Assembly (NCBI GenBank): GCA_937871685.1 | Contig: CALMOL010000484.1 | Location: 1-20,927, forward strand | DNA length: 20,927 nucleotides | Origin: an uncultured Verrucomicrobiota bacterium | Lineage (GTDB): Bacteria > Verrucomicrobiota > Verrucomicrobiia > Chthoniobacterales > SZAS-18 | Direction: 5' to 3' | Shown here: one piece after another, positions 1-7,294 of the stretch | How positions within the stretch are numbered: position 1 is the stretch's first letter | Layout of the letters: every line of letters begins with the position of its first letter | Made by a program: the position numbers and the translations under genes | Notes under the pieces: generated by a model | Told to the model about the DNA's origin: nothing | Database searches by the model: none | The model's input: only the letters and a program-made list of their open reading frames with translations

Positions 1-1
1 G

Positions 2-1807
2 CTGTCCGAAGAGGTCATGCTCGGGGCCGTGACGTTCGGCCACGACGCGATGCGCCCGGTGATCCAGGCGATCATCGAGCTGGCCGAGGCCGCCGCCAAG
101 GAGCCGTGGGACGTCGCCGAGCCGGCGCCCGAGCTGGCCGCGCTCAAGACCCGCATCGACGCGCTGGCCCGCACCGGCATCGCCGTGCTGCCTTTCGATA
201 ACCTTTCCGCAGACCCGGAAAACGGCTACGTGGCCGACGGCATGCAGGAGGACATTCTCGTGCAGCTTGCCAAAGTGCGCGGCCTGAAGGTCATCGCTCG
301 CGCCTCGGTGATGGCTCACCGCCCCAAGCCCGGCGGGCCGCCGGTGGACCTGCGCCGCCTCGCCGCCGACCTGGGCGTGGACAAGTTCCTCCTCGGCAGC
401 GTGCGCCGCGCGGGCGCGCAGGTGCGCGTCACCGTGCAGTTGGTGGACGCGGAAAGCTCCGCCGCCGCGTGGAGCGAGAGCTTCGACGGCACTCTCACCG
501 ATCTCTTCGCGATGCAGAGCCGCGTGGCGCTAGAGGTGGCCTCGACCCTGCGCGCCAGCCTGTCGCCGGAGGAGCGCATGGCCCTCCAGGCCACCGCGGC
601 TACCGGCAACGCCGCCGCTTACCAAGCTTTCCTCAAGGCCCGCGCCCTCGTCATGGACGCCAGCAGCACGCGCCGTGGCCTCGACGAGGCTCTGGGCCTA
701 CTGGAGAATGCCGTGACCGCCGATCCGCACTTCGCCCCGGCCCACGCGCTGCTCTCGCAAGTCCACTCGCTGTTCTTTCTTTGGGGCCGCGACCGCACCG
801 AGCAGCGCCTCGCGTCCACGCTCCGCGCCGCGGAAGCGGCGTTGCGCCTACAGCCCGACCTACCCGAGGCCTCGCTGGCGATGGGGAATTATTTCTACCG
901 CGGCTTCCGCGATTACGCGCGCGCCCTGCCGCACTTCCGCCGCGCCCTGGAGTTGGTCCCCGGCCACGCCGACGCGCTCTTTGCCCTGGCTTCCGTCGAG
1001 CGCCGCCGCGGCCAATGGGACGAGGCCGCGCGCCTCTTCCGCCTCGCCGCCGAGGCCAGTCCTCTAGACCCCATCGCGCATTATAACGCGATCAACACGC
1101 TCCAGTGCCTGCGCCGATTCGAGGAGGCGTGGCGCATGCTTGAGCCAGCCATGAGCCGGATGCCTGGCCATCCCGCGCTCACCTCGCTCAAGGGCGAGCT
1201 GTTCCTTGCTTGGCACGCCGACCTCGGCCCGATGCGCGCCGACCTGACCTCTCGCGCACCGGGTTTGCCCACCGAGGATCTCTACGTGTGGGATTGGATC
1301 CGGCTGCTTCTCTACGAGCGCCGCTTTGACGAGGCGCTGGCCCGTTTGCGTGCCAGCTCCTTCACGTTGGTGGACGGTCAGTTGCAGTATCTGCCGCGCG
1401 CGCTCGTCGAGGCCGAGATTTTGACCCAGGCTCGCCGGCCCGACGAGGCGCGACCGCATTGGGAACGCGCGCACGCGCAACTTTCTGACCTCTGCGCGCA
1501 CCGGCCCGAAGACGCCCGCCTGCGCGGCGTCAACGCGCTCGCGCTTGCCGGGATCGGCCAGGGCGAGAGGGCCGTGGCCGCCGCCCAGGCCGCCGTGGCG
1601 TTAGTGCCGCTGGAAAAGGACGCCTTCGACGGCGCGTTTTACCTGGAACGCTTGGCGCTCGTGCAGCTGCGGAGCGGCCGCCGCGAGGAAGCGGCAGAAA
1701 ATCTTCGTCGCCTGCTCGAATTGCCTTGCCTCACGCCTCCCAACCATTTCAGCCTCTCACCCGCGTGGGAAACCCTGCGCGATGAAATCCAACCCAAGGC
1801 ACAATGA
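2..1807 (+). CDS. PNPase fragment fused in frame to FlgO/TolB-like domain plus TPR protein (5'-partial)
   Basis: The frame is open from base 2, so the gene begins outside the window; the first ATG at 17 is probably not the true start. The first ~57 codons read like the region joining the first RNase PH core and the helical domain of polynucleotide phosphorylase: LSEEVMLGAVTFGHDAM, then an IIELAEAAAKEPWD stretch and AALKTRIDALAR. Around base 170-176 this homology stops and GIAVLPFDNLSADPENGYVADG begins, the typical opening of the TolB/FlgO-like domain that precedes TPR arrays in bacterial adenylate cyclases and kinase-TPR proteins. That domain includes LGVDKFLLGSVRRAG and VRVTVQLVDAESSAAAWSE and runs to about residue 190. 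The remaining ~400 residues are helical TPR-like repeats, for example the segments around FAPAHALLSQVHSL and ADALFALASVERRRGQWDEAARLFRLAAEASP written here in part. The TPR part is probably a protein-interaction scaffold. Whether the junction is a natural fusion, a broken pnp or a misassembly is unknown. Confidence 0.8.
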   Translation: MSEEVMLGAVTFGHDAMRPVIQAIIELAEAAAKEPWDVAEPAPELAALKTRIDALARTGIAVLPFDNLSADPENGYVADGMQEDILVQLAKVRGLKVIARASVMAHRPKPGGPPVDLRRLAADLGVDKFLLGSVRRAGAQVRVTVQLVDAESSAAAWSESFDGTLTDLFAMQSRVALEVASTLRASLSPEERMALQATAATGNAAAYQAFLKARALVMDASSTRRGLDEALGLLENAVTADPHFAPAHALLSQVHSLFFLWGRDRTEQRLASTLRAAEAALRLQPDLPEASLAMGNYFYRGFRDYARALPHFRRALELVPGHADALFALASVERRRGQWDEAARLFRLAAEASPLDPIAHYNAINTLQCLRRFEEAWRMLEPAMSRMPGHPALTSLKGELFLAWHADLGPMRADLTSRAPGLPTEDLYVWDWIRLLLYERRFDEALARLRASSFTLVDGQLQYLPRALVEAEILTQARRPDEARPHWERAHAQLSDLCAHRPEDARLRGVNALALAGIGQGERAVAAAQAAVALVPLEKDAFDGAFYLERLALVQLRSGRREEAAENLRRLLELPCLTPPNHFSLSPAWETLRDEIQPKAQ

Positions 1808-2469
1808 ACTCCGACCCCAACTCACGCGAAGACAAGTCCGCCGGTGATGATTCCATCCCCGCCCCCGCGGGAGACGGCAGGAATTACGGGCACACCGTTT
1901 GGAACGGCTGGTTCCTGACCGACAGCGTCGATGGCAAAAAGACGAACCGACTTGGCCTGCACACCACTTTCCCCCTTGTGGTCCCAGATGTTCTCCCCGA
2001 CCGCCCTGACGGGCAGACGCGGTTTCTCGACTTCATCACGAACGGTTTAAATTCCGCGTATGCTCAGGATGCGCTGGGTTATATGCGGGATTCCATGGAC
2101 GCCATATATGCCGATTGGACAATTGCCCCGCGGGGGCTCAAGAAATTCCGCGACCTGCTCGAATACTGGGCCACAATCCTTCTTCCCCCTAATTTTGGTG
2201 ACTGGAACTTCCTAGCGGTTTACTTGGAAACGGATATGACGGCTGGCACCTACGAACTTTGCTTCGAGGCGCGCTTGGTGTTTACGGTCACGAGCAGCGC
2301 GGATTTTGAAAAGATGCGAGACAATGTATACAGCTCGGATAACACAAGCGAGTATCAAATAGCCAAGCAAAACATCTACAACGCACAGCTTGATCCGCAC
2401 CACCATCCCCCTCTCAATCCCCCGCCGAAGAATCCTGAGTTTGCGGCGATCTACCAAGCGGCCTACTGA
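1804..2469 (+). CDS. Hypothetical protein, translationally coupled to the TPR gene
   Basis: This 221-residue protein is not recognised. Its ATG overlaps the TGA stop of the preceding gene (ATGA), which suggests translational coupling and a shared transcript. There is no signal peptide or membrane segment. The N-terminal ~25 residues are polar and look disordered. The middle is rich in aromatic residues (NGWFLTDSV, DWTIAPRGLKKFRDLLEYWA, GDWNFLAVYLETD) and resembles a compact soluble fold. The C-terminus is histidine- and proline-rich (HHHPPLNPPPKNP). Base composition from about 2030 to 2460 is clearly lower in GC than both neighbours, with more AT-ending codons, which may point to recent acquisition. 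The coupling suggests a partner role for the TPR protein, but no function can be assigned. Confidence 0.7.
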   Translation: MNSDPNSREDKSAGDDSIPAPAGDGRNYGHTVWNGWFLTDSVDGKKTNRLGLHTTFPLVVPDVLPDRPDGQTRFLDFITNGLNSAYAQDALGYMRDSMDAIYADWTIAPRGLKKFRDLLEYWATILLPPNFGDWNFLAVYLETDMTAGTYELCFEARLVFTVTSSADFEKMRDNVYSSDNTSEYQIAKQNIYNAQLDPHHHPPLNPPPKNPEFAAIYQAAY

Positions 2470-2527
2470 ATCTCCTGATTGTCCCCTGGCCGGTCGGACG
2501 CCCTCATGGCGGTCGATTTCTCCCGCG

Positions 2528-3739
2528 ATGATCACGCCGTGCTTCGGGTGGATGCTCGCGGCCGTTGTCTTCCTGTGTGGCCTGGGCGCAACGGCATCGT
2601 CGCTCTCCGCCCAAGTCCTGCCCGGTGTGGACGTGCTGCGCGAGCGCGGCTGGGACGCGCTGCGCGGCAAGCGCGTCGGGCTGATCTGCAACCAGACCTC
2701 GCTCACCGCCTCGGGCGAGCCGACGCGCGTGGCCATGCGGCGCGGCGGGGTGAATCTCGCGGCGCTCTTCGCCCCCGAGCATGGCATCGACGGCACGATT
2801 GGCGCGGGCCGGTCGGTCGGAAACGTCCGCGATCCTCTCACCGGCGTGGCCGTGTTCTCGCTCTACGGCGCCACGCGCAAGCCCACGCCGGCCATGCTCC
2901 GCGGGCTGGACGTGCTCGTGTTTGACCTGCAGGACATCGGCTCGCGGTCCTACACCTACATCTCCACGATGGTGAAGGGGATGGAGGCGGCCGGCGAGGC
3001 GAACATCGAGTTCATCGTGCTCGACCGGCCAAACCCGCTCGGCGGCGAGACCGTCGAGGGGCCGGCCATCGAGCGCGAGTGGATCTCTTTCGTCGGCCAG
3101 CTCCCGGTGGCCTACCGCCACGGGATGACGGCCGGCGAATTGGCGCGCATGGCGAATGACCGCGGCTGGCTGTCCTCGCGCTGCCGCCTCTCGGTGGTGC
3201 CGATGCGCGGGTGGTCGCGCGGCATGACGTGGCCGCAGACCGGCCTGCGCTGGGTGCGCACTTCGCCGAATATCCCGCGCGACATCTCGCCCTTCTACTA
3301 CGCCGCCGTGGGCATCGCGGGAAACCTGGGCGGCCTCGACCTTGGCATCAACACGCCGGCGGCCTTCCAGCGCTTTTGCTCCCCGCGCCTGGATGCGGCG
3401 GGACTCGCGGCCCAGTTGCGCGCCGCGTTCCCCGGCCTGCGCGCCGGCCCCATCTCCGGCGATGGCGGCAAGCCGGGCGTGGCGCTGGGCATCGACCCGC
3501 GCGCCGACACGCAGATCATCGGCGTGAACGCTTATCTCATGGCGGCCGCCGTGCGCGCCGACCCGCGCGTGCTCGACAAGCCGCGGCGCGACCGCGACGG
3601 GCTGCTTTGGAAGGTTTATGGCAGCCGCTCCATCGAGCGCTCGCTGACGAGCGGCGAGTCGCCCGCGGCGCTCGTCTCGCGCTGGGAGGGCGCGGCGGCG
3701 CGCTTCCGCTCGGAGCGCTCGTCGTTTCTCATGTATTGA
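2528..3739 (+). CDS. namZ: Exported exo-beta-N-acetylmuramidase, NamZ / DUF1343 family
   Basis: This 403-residue protein belongs to the DUF1343/NamZ family, whose characterised member removes N-acetylmuramic acid from the non-reducing end of peptidoglycan fragments. Family signatures visible in order are GLICNQTS near the N-terminus, ALFAPEHGIDG, VLVFDLQDIGSRSYTYIST, FIVLDRPNPLGGETVEGP and SPNIPRDISPFYY. I chose the ATG at 2528 because it gives a clean signal peptide (MITPCFGWMLAAVVFLCGL, then a small-residue ATASSLSAQ cleavage region). The frame opens farther upstream at 2390, inside the previous gene, but that extension is basic and not signal-like. A later ATG at 2552 is also possible. The product probably acts in the periplasm or outside the cell in wall recycling or scavenging. 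No sugar-uptake or mur recycling genes adjoin it. Confidence 0.9.
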   Translation: MITPCFGWMLAAVVFLCGLGATASSLSAQVLPGVDVLRERGWDALRGKRVGLICNQTSLTASGEPTRVAMRRGGVNLAALFAPEHGIDGTIGAGRSVGNVRDPLTGVAVFSLYGATRKPTPAMLRGLDVLVFDLQDIGSRSYTYISTMVKGMEAAGEANIEFIVLDRPNPLGGETVEGPAIEREWISFVGQLPVAYRHGMTAGELARMANDRGWLSSRCRLSVVPMRGWSRGMTWPQTGLRWVRTSPNIPRDISPFYYAAVGIAGNLGGLDLGINTPAAFQRFCSPRLDAAGLAAQLRAAFPGLRAGPISGDGGKPGVALGIDPRADTQIIGVNAYLMAAAVRADPRVLDKPRRDRDGLLWKVYGSRSIERSLTSGESPAALVSRWEGAAARFRSERSSFLMY

Positions 3740-3740
3740 A

Positions 3741-3897
3741 GGAAAACTCGAAGCTCGAAGTTCGAAACTCGAAACAAGCTCCGAAAAAGAAAGAGCTCCG
3801 AAAAAGAAAGAAAGCTCCGCAAGCTCCGGGCGGTTGCGCGCCAGAGGGCTTTCGGCGCTTCGACCCTTCGGGCCTTGTTTCGAGTTTCGAGTTTTCC
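3741..3897. repeat. Inverted repeat with tandem-heptamer arms (element A)
   Basis: Starting one base after the namZ stop codon, the left arm (3741-3778) is a run of heptamers: AAACTCG, AAGCTCG, AAGTTCG, AAACTCG, then AAACAAG. The right arm (3873-3897), read as reverse complement, is AAACTCG, AAACTCG, AAACAAG with the same GGAA flank. The two arms therefore differ by exactly two heptamer units. The loop carries a direct repeat of GCTCCGAAAAAGAAA at 3778-3792 and 3795-3809, with further GCTCCG copies at 3814 and 3823. A transcript could fold into a long hairpin between namZ and the regulator. Function is unknown; transcription end, mRNA stabiliser or mobile palindromic element are all possible. 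Confidence 0.85.
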
Positions 3898-3979
3898 CCG
3901 CCTCGTCACCCGCCTTGCGCACGCGGGCGCAGCGGGCACGGTTTCGGCCCGCGCGACGCTCGCCGCGGAAATCCCTCTG

Positions 3980-4801
3980 ATGTCCGCCCTTCCCTCGCTC
4001 CGCCGCGGCCAGCGCATGCAAGTGCTGGCGATGCTGCGACGCACCGGGCCGCTCCCCGTGGCGCCGCTGGCCGCGCGGCTCGGAATGTCCTACATGGGGG
4101 TGAAGGCCCACTGCCAGGCGCTGGAGCGCGATGGCCTGCTCGAGAGCGCCAACGTGACGCGCGCGGAAAAGCGCGTCGGCCGCCCGGAGCTCGCCTATCG
4201 GCTCACGCCGAAGGGGCAGTCGCACTTCCCGCCCGCGGGGAACGATCTGGTCCTCGAGCTGCTCGCCGCCGTGCACCGCACGCTCGGGCCGGCGGGGCCG
4301 GAGAAGCTGCTCTTCGCCGTCTTCCAGGACCGCAGCGAGCGCGCGCGCCAAGCCATTCCGCCGGCCGCTCCCCTGCCCGCGCGCGCCCGCGCCCTGGCCG
4401 AGCTGCGCGACGCCGAGGGACACCTCGCGGAATTACGCCATGACGAGGCGACCGGCGCGCTGGGCATCGTCGAGGCCGGCGCCCCGCTGGGCGACCTCCA
4501 CGCGCGCTTCCCGGCGCTGATGGCGCGCCTGGAGCGCGAGTTCTTCGAGCGTGTGCTGGGCGTGCCCGTGCGCCGCGAGGAAGCGCCGCCGGCGCCGGGC
4601 GCGCCGCCGCGGGTGATCTTTCACCTCCCGGCGTCGCCGTTTGCCGCGGCGCCCGCGGAAGAGGCCAAGCCGGAAACGGCGGCGCCCGCAGCGCCGGCCT
4701 CTGCCGAGGTCCGGCCGGGGATGCCCTTCGTGCCTCCGCCCCCGCCCCTGCGGCCGGCCACCGCGCCGGTGCCGCGGCCTTTTTCCGTTTTCTCCCCTTG
4801 A
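3980..4801 (+). CDS. SufR-like winged-helix transcriptional regulator lacking Fe-S cysteines
   Basis: This 273-residue protein starts with a winged helix-turn-helix (about residues 8-78: VLAMLRRTGPLPVAPLAARLGM, YMGVKAHCQALERDGLL, VGRPELAYRLTPKG), a layout typical of the SufR/COG2345 family. The second domain follows the SufR plan, with FP plus an acidic helix after the wing and EREFFERVLGVPVRRE near residues 185-200. SufR proteins bind an Fe-S cluster through cysteines in an NCP motif, in a following LC motif and near the C-terminal beta-strand. The equivalent positions here are Ala168 (GAP), Met181 (ALM) and about Val212 (RVIF). The only cysteine lies in the DNA-binding domain. Residues 218-273 form a Pro/Ala-rich, probably disordered tail. 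I chose the ATG at 3980 because the upstream extension runs back into element A. DNA binding is likely; the signal sensed is unknown. Confidence 0.78.
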   Translation: MSALPSLRRGQRMQVLAMLRRTGPLPVAPLAARLGMSYMGVKAHCQALERDGLLESANVTRAEKRVGRPELAYRLTPKGQSHFPPAGNDLVLELLAAVHRTLGPAGPEKLLFAVFQDRSERARQAIPPAAPLPARARALAELRDAEGHLAELRHDEATGALGIVEAGAPLGDLHARFPALMARLEREFFERVLGVPVRREEAPPAPGAPPRVIFHLPASPFAAAPAEEAKPETAAPAAPASAEVRPGMPFVPPPPPLRPATAPVPRPFSVFSP

Positions 4802-4870
4802 GGCGACGGCGACCCGGCGGGCAACGGCGCTCCCTCAACTCGCGACTTTTCACGCTTAACCTTTCTCGCC

Positions 4871-6577
4871 ATGCAGCTCCCGCCCTTTCAGCCTCGCCGC
4901 TTTCTTCCGCCGGACTTTGACCCGGCGGATCCCGCGTCGCTCGCGCCGGTGTTCGATCGCCTCGGTGCGAGTCTCACGGAAGCCGGTGACGCCGAGGCGC
5001 TCGCCGCCTGGCTCGACGCTTACTCGGAGGTCAACGCGGCGATCTCCGAGCACGGCGCGCGCACCTACATCGCCATGACCTGCCAGACGGATGATCCGGC
5101 GCGGGAAAAGGCCTACCTGCACTTCGTCGAGGTCGTGGAGCCGTGGCTCAAGCCCCGGCAGTTCGCGCTCCAGCGGCAGCTTGCGGAGCACCCGACCTTT
5201 GGCGCGCTGCCAGACTACTATGAAGTGTTTCGCCGCTCCGTGCGCAACCGCGTCGCGCTCTACCGCGAGGCCAACGTCGCGCGCGAGACCGAGGAGGCGC
5301 TCCTTGGCCAGCAATACCAAAAGCTCTGCGCCGCGATGACCGTGTCGCTCGACGGCGAGGACCTCACCCTGCCCCAGGCCGCCAAGCGCCTGCTGGAGCC
5401 GGACCGCTCCCGCCGCCAAGCCGCCTGGGAGGCCGTGGCTGCGCGCCGCCTCCAGGATCGCGAGGCAATGGAGGACATTTTCGACCAGCTTCTCACCCTG
5501 CGCGGCGAGATCGCGCGCGAGGCCGGGTTTCCCGACTACCGCGCCTACGCCTTCGCGGCCAAGGAGCGCTTCGACTACACGCCGGCCGACTGCGAGCGGT
5601 TCCACGACGCCATCGAGCGCGGCCTCGTGCCGCTCCTGCGCGAGCAGCATTCCCTGCGCAAGGCCCGCCTCGGCGTGGATGCCCTGCGCCCGTGGGACCT
5701 GGAGGTCGATCCCGAGGGCCGCGAGGCGTTGCGGCCTTTCGTCGGCGCGGACGAATTGGTGGCGAAGTCGCAGGCCATCTTCGGGCGCCTGGACCCGCGC
5801 TTGGGGGAATCCTTCGCGCTGCTCGGCCAGAACGACTTGCTCGACCTGGAGTCGCGCAAGGGCAAGGCCCCCGGCGGCTACCAGGAAACGCTGCGCGAGG
5901 CGCGCCTGCCATTCATTTTCATGAACGCCGTGGGCACGCCATCCGACGTGACCACGCTGCTGCACGAGGCCGGCCACGCCTTCCACGCGCTGGCCGCGCG
6001 CGGCCAGCGGCTGGGCGAATACCGCGACTCGCCCATCGAGTTCTGCGAGGTGGCCTCGATGGCGATGGAGTTGATCGCCGCGCCGGAACTGGAGGAATTC
6101 TACGGCCCTGGCGGCGACGCCCGTCGCGCGCGGCGCGAGCACCTGGAGAAGATCCTCCAGTTTTTCCCGTGGATGGCCACGGTGGACGCCTTCCAGCACT
6201 GGCTCTACACGCATCCTGGCCACACGCGCGCCGAGCGCCGCGCGGCGTGGCGCGGCCTGCGCGAGCGCTTCGGGGGACTGGAGGACTGGAGCGGCCACGA
6301 AGGCGCGCTGGAGCACGGCTGGCACCGCCAGCTGCACATCTTCCTGCACCCGTTCTACTACGTCGAATACGGGATCGCCCAGCTTGGCGCGCTCCAGCTT
6401 TGGCGCGCCGCGAAGGAAAACCCGCGCGCCGCCATCGACCAGTATCTCCGTGGCTTGTCGCTGGGCGGAAGCGCGCCGCTGCCGCGGCTCTTCGAGGCCA
6501 GCGGGATCGCGTTCGACTTTTCCGCTGGCACGCTCCAGCCCCTCGCGCAGGAAGTGCGCGCCGCGCTGGCGGCGTGA
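4871..6577 (+). CDS. M3 family oligoendopeptidase (PepF-like zinc metallopeptidase)
   Basis: This 568-residue cytoplasmic metallopeptidase is of the usual length for oligoendopeptidase F-type M3B enzymes, which cut short peptides during protein turnover. The zinc site is intact: LLHEAGHAFHAL places His365, Glu366 and His369, and the third ligand is probably Glu393 in IEFCEVASMAMEL, about 24 residues on as the family requires. The substrate-side helix near the C-terminus is also present (FLHPFYYVEYGIAQLGALQLW). There is no signal peptide. The start at 4871 gives the expected PepF-like N-terminus and leaves a 69-bp gap after the regulator gene. No Shine-Dalgarno sequence is obvious. No functional link to the neighbours is evident. 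Confidence 0.92.
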   Translation: MQLPPFQPRRFLPPDFDPADPASLAPVFDRLGASLTEAGDAEALAAWLDAYSEVNAAISEHGARTYIAMTCQTDDPAREKAYLHFVEVVEPWLKPRQFALQRQLAEHPTFGALPDYYEVFRRSVRNRVALYREANVARETEEALLGQQYQKLCAAMTVSLDGEDLTLPQAAKRLLEPDRSRRQAAWEAVAARRLQDREAMEDIFDQLLTLRGEIAREAGFPDYRAYAFAAKERFDYTPADCERFHDAIERGLVPLLREQHSLRKARLGVDALRPWDLEVDPEGREALRPFVGADELVAKSQAIFGRLDPRLGESFALLGQNDLLDLESRKGKAPGGYQETLREARLPFIFMNAVGTPSDVTTLLHEAGHAFHALAARGQRLGEYRDSPIEFCEVASMAMELIAAPELEEFYGPGGDARRARREHLEKILQFFPWMATVDAFQHWLYTHPGHTRAERRAAWRGLRERFGGLEDWSGHEGALEHGWHRQLHIFLHPFYYVEYGIAQLGALQLWRAAKENPRAAIDQYLRGLSLGGSAPLPRLFEASGIAFDFSAGTLQPLAQEVRAALAA

Positions 6578-6588
6578 GTGCAGTGCAC
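6578..6588. promoter_or_regulatory. Short palindrome upstream of toxin-antitoxin pair, possible operator
   Basis: GTGCAGTGCAC is a perfect 11-base palindrome with an odd centre, just after the M3 peptidase stop codon and 47 bases before the antitoxin start. PIN-type toxin-antitoxin operons are usually autorepressed through palindromes in this position. A single short palindrome in GC-rich DNA is weak evidence. Confidence 0.25.
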
Positions 6589-6635
6589 GCTTTCCCTTGG
6601 CTCGCTCCCAGTCGGCCGGTAGGCTTGGACCGTTT

Positions 6636-6872
6636 ATGGCCGTGTTTACCATTGAGGTCACCATCAAGGATGGTGCCGTCGTTGTGCCGTCCTCCGAGCG
6701 TCTTCCAACCACCGGCCGCGCGTTGTTGACGGTTCTTGACCAAGGCCCGGTGGCGCGCGGAGGCCGCGGGCGCGCGAGGCTGCCGTTGATCCCGGGCACC
6801 CCGGGCCACATGGTCAATCCGACGAAAGCCGAGTTGGAAGCGAGCCTCTGGAACGATGCGCAAGCTGGTTGA
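6636..6872 (+). CDS. Putative antitoxin of PIN-domain toxin-antitoxin module
   Basis: This 78-residue protein begins with a beta-rich stretch (MAVFTIEVTIKDGAVVVPSSE, then LPTTGRALLTVLD) resembling the DUF104/AF2212-type or AbrB-like small antitoxins. It ends in a Pro/Gly linker and a short acidic helix (NPTKAELEASLWND) that could occupy the toxin's active site. The toxin gene starts 17 bases before this gene ends, the compact overlap usual in such modules. The DNA-binding fold cannot be assigned with confidence, so the antitoxin call rests mainly on position and size. Confidence 0.7.
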   Translation: MAVFTIEVTIKDGAVVVPSSERLPTTGRALLTVLDQGPVARGGRGRARLPLIPGTPGHMVNPTKAELEASLWNDAQAG

Positions 6873-7284
6873 TGCCAACGTTTGGCTGGCCTTGGCGGTG
6901 GGGACGCATGTGCACCACCGGGCCGCGGTCGCGTGGTTTGACCGGCAGGCCACGGGCAGCTGTTGCTTTTGCCGGCTCACTCAGTTGGCCTTGCTGCGCC
7001 ACCTGACCAACCGCGCCATCCTGAAAGAGAGCGTGCAAAGCCAGAGGGAAGCGTGGGGGAGCCTGGATGCTCTGCTGGCAGATGAACGGGTCATTTTCCT
7101 CGGCGAGCCGGAGGGACTGGACGGCGTTTTCCGCGGCTTCGCGGCGGCGGAAGTGCCGGCGCACACGCGATGGAGCGATGATTTCCTCGCGGCGTTCGCC
7201 GTCGCCATGACTCTGTGCATGGCGACCTTCGACCGCGACTTCCGGAGATTCGACGCGCTCCCGCTTGAGTTGATCGAGGCTTGA
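6856..7284 (+). CDS. PIN-domain ribonuclease toxin, VapC-like
   Basis: This 142-residue PIN domain is of the VapC class, Mg-dependent RNases that cut tRNA, rRNA or mRNA when released from their antitoxin. The N-terminal metal ligand is in KLVDANVWLALA (Asp6). The C-terminal acidic cluster is in WSDDFLAAFA (Asp108/109) and ATFDRDFRRF (Asp126, Asp128). The central RLTQLALLRHLTN segment matches the subfamily in which Gln takes the usual Glu position. The ATG at 6856 overlaps the antitoxin gene. The 3' end is only 10 bases from the convergent cyclase stop codon, so there is almost no room for a terminator. Either role, stress response or plasmid-like stabilisation, is possible. Confidence 0.85.
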   Translation: MRKLVDANVWLALAVGTHVHHRAAVAWFDRQATGSCCFCRLTQLALLRHLTNRAILKESVQSQREAWGSLDALLADERVIFLGEPEGLDGVFRGFAAAEVPAHTRWSDDFLAAFAVAMTLCMATFDRDFRRFDALPLELIEA

Positions 7285-7294
7285 GCGACCTCGC

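Noticed and set aside
2504..4423. Long open frame on the minus strand opposite namZ and the regulator
   Set aside because: It has an Arg/Gly/His-rich translation with no family motif, and it runs antisense to two well-supported genes. Long antisense frames are expected in DNA this rich in GC.
6599..6635. Promoter search upstream of the antitoxin
   Set aside because: No pair of -35 and -10 hexamers with proper spacing stands out, so no promoter is called.
4856..6817. Long minus-strand open frame opposite the M3 peptidase
   Set aside because: The plus-strand gene has an intact zinc site and family length. The antisense translation shows no recognisable domain.
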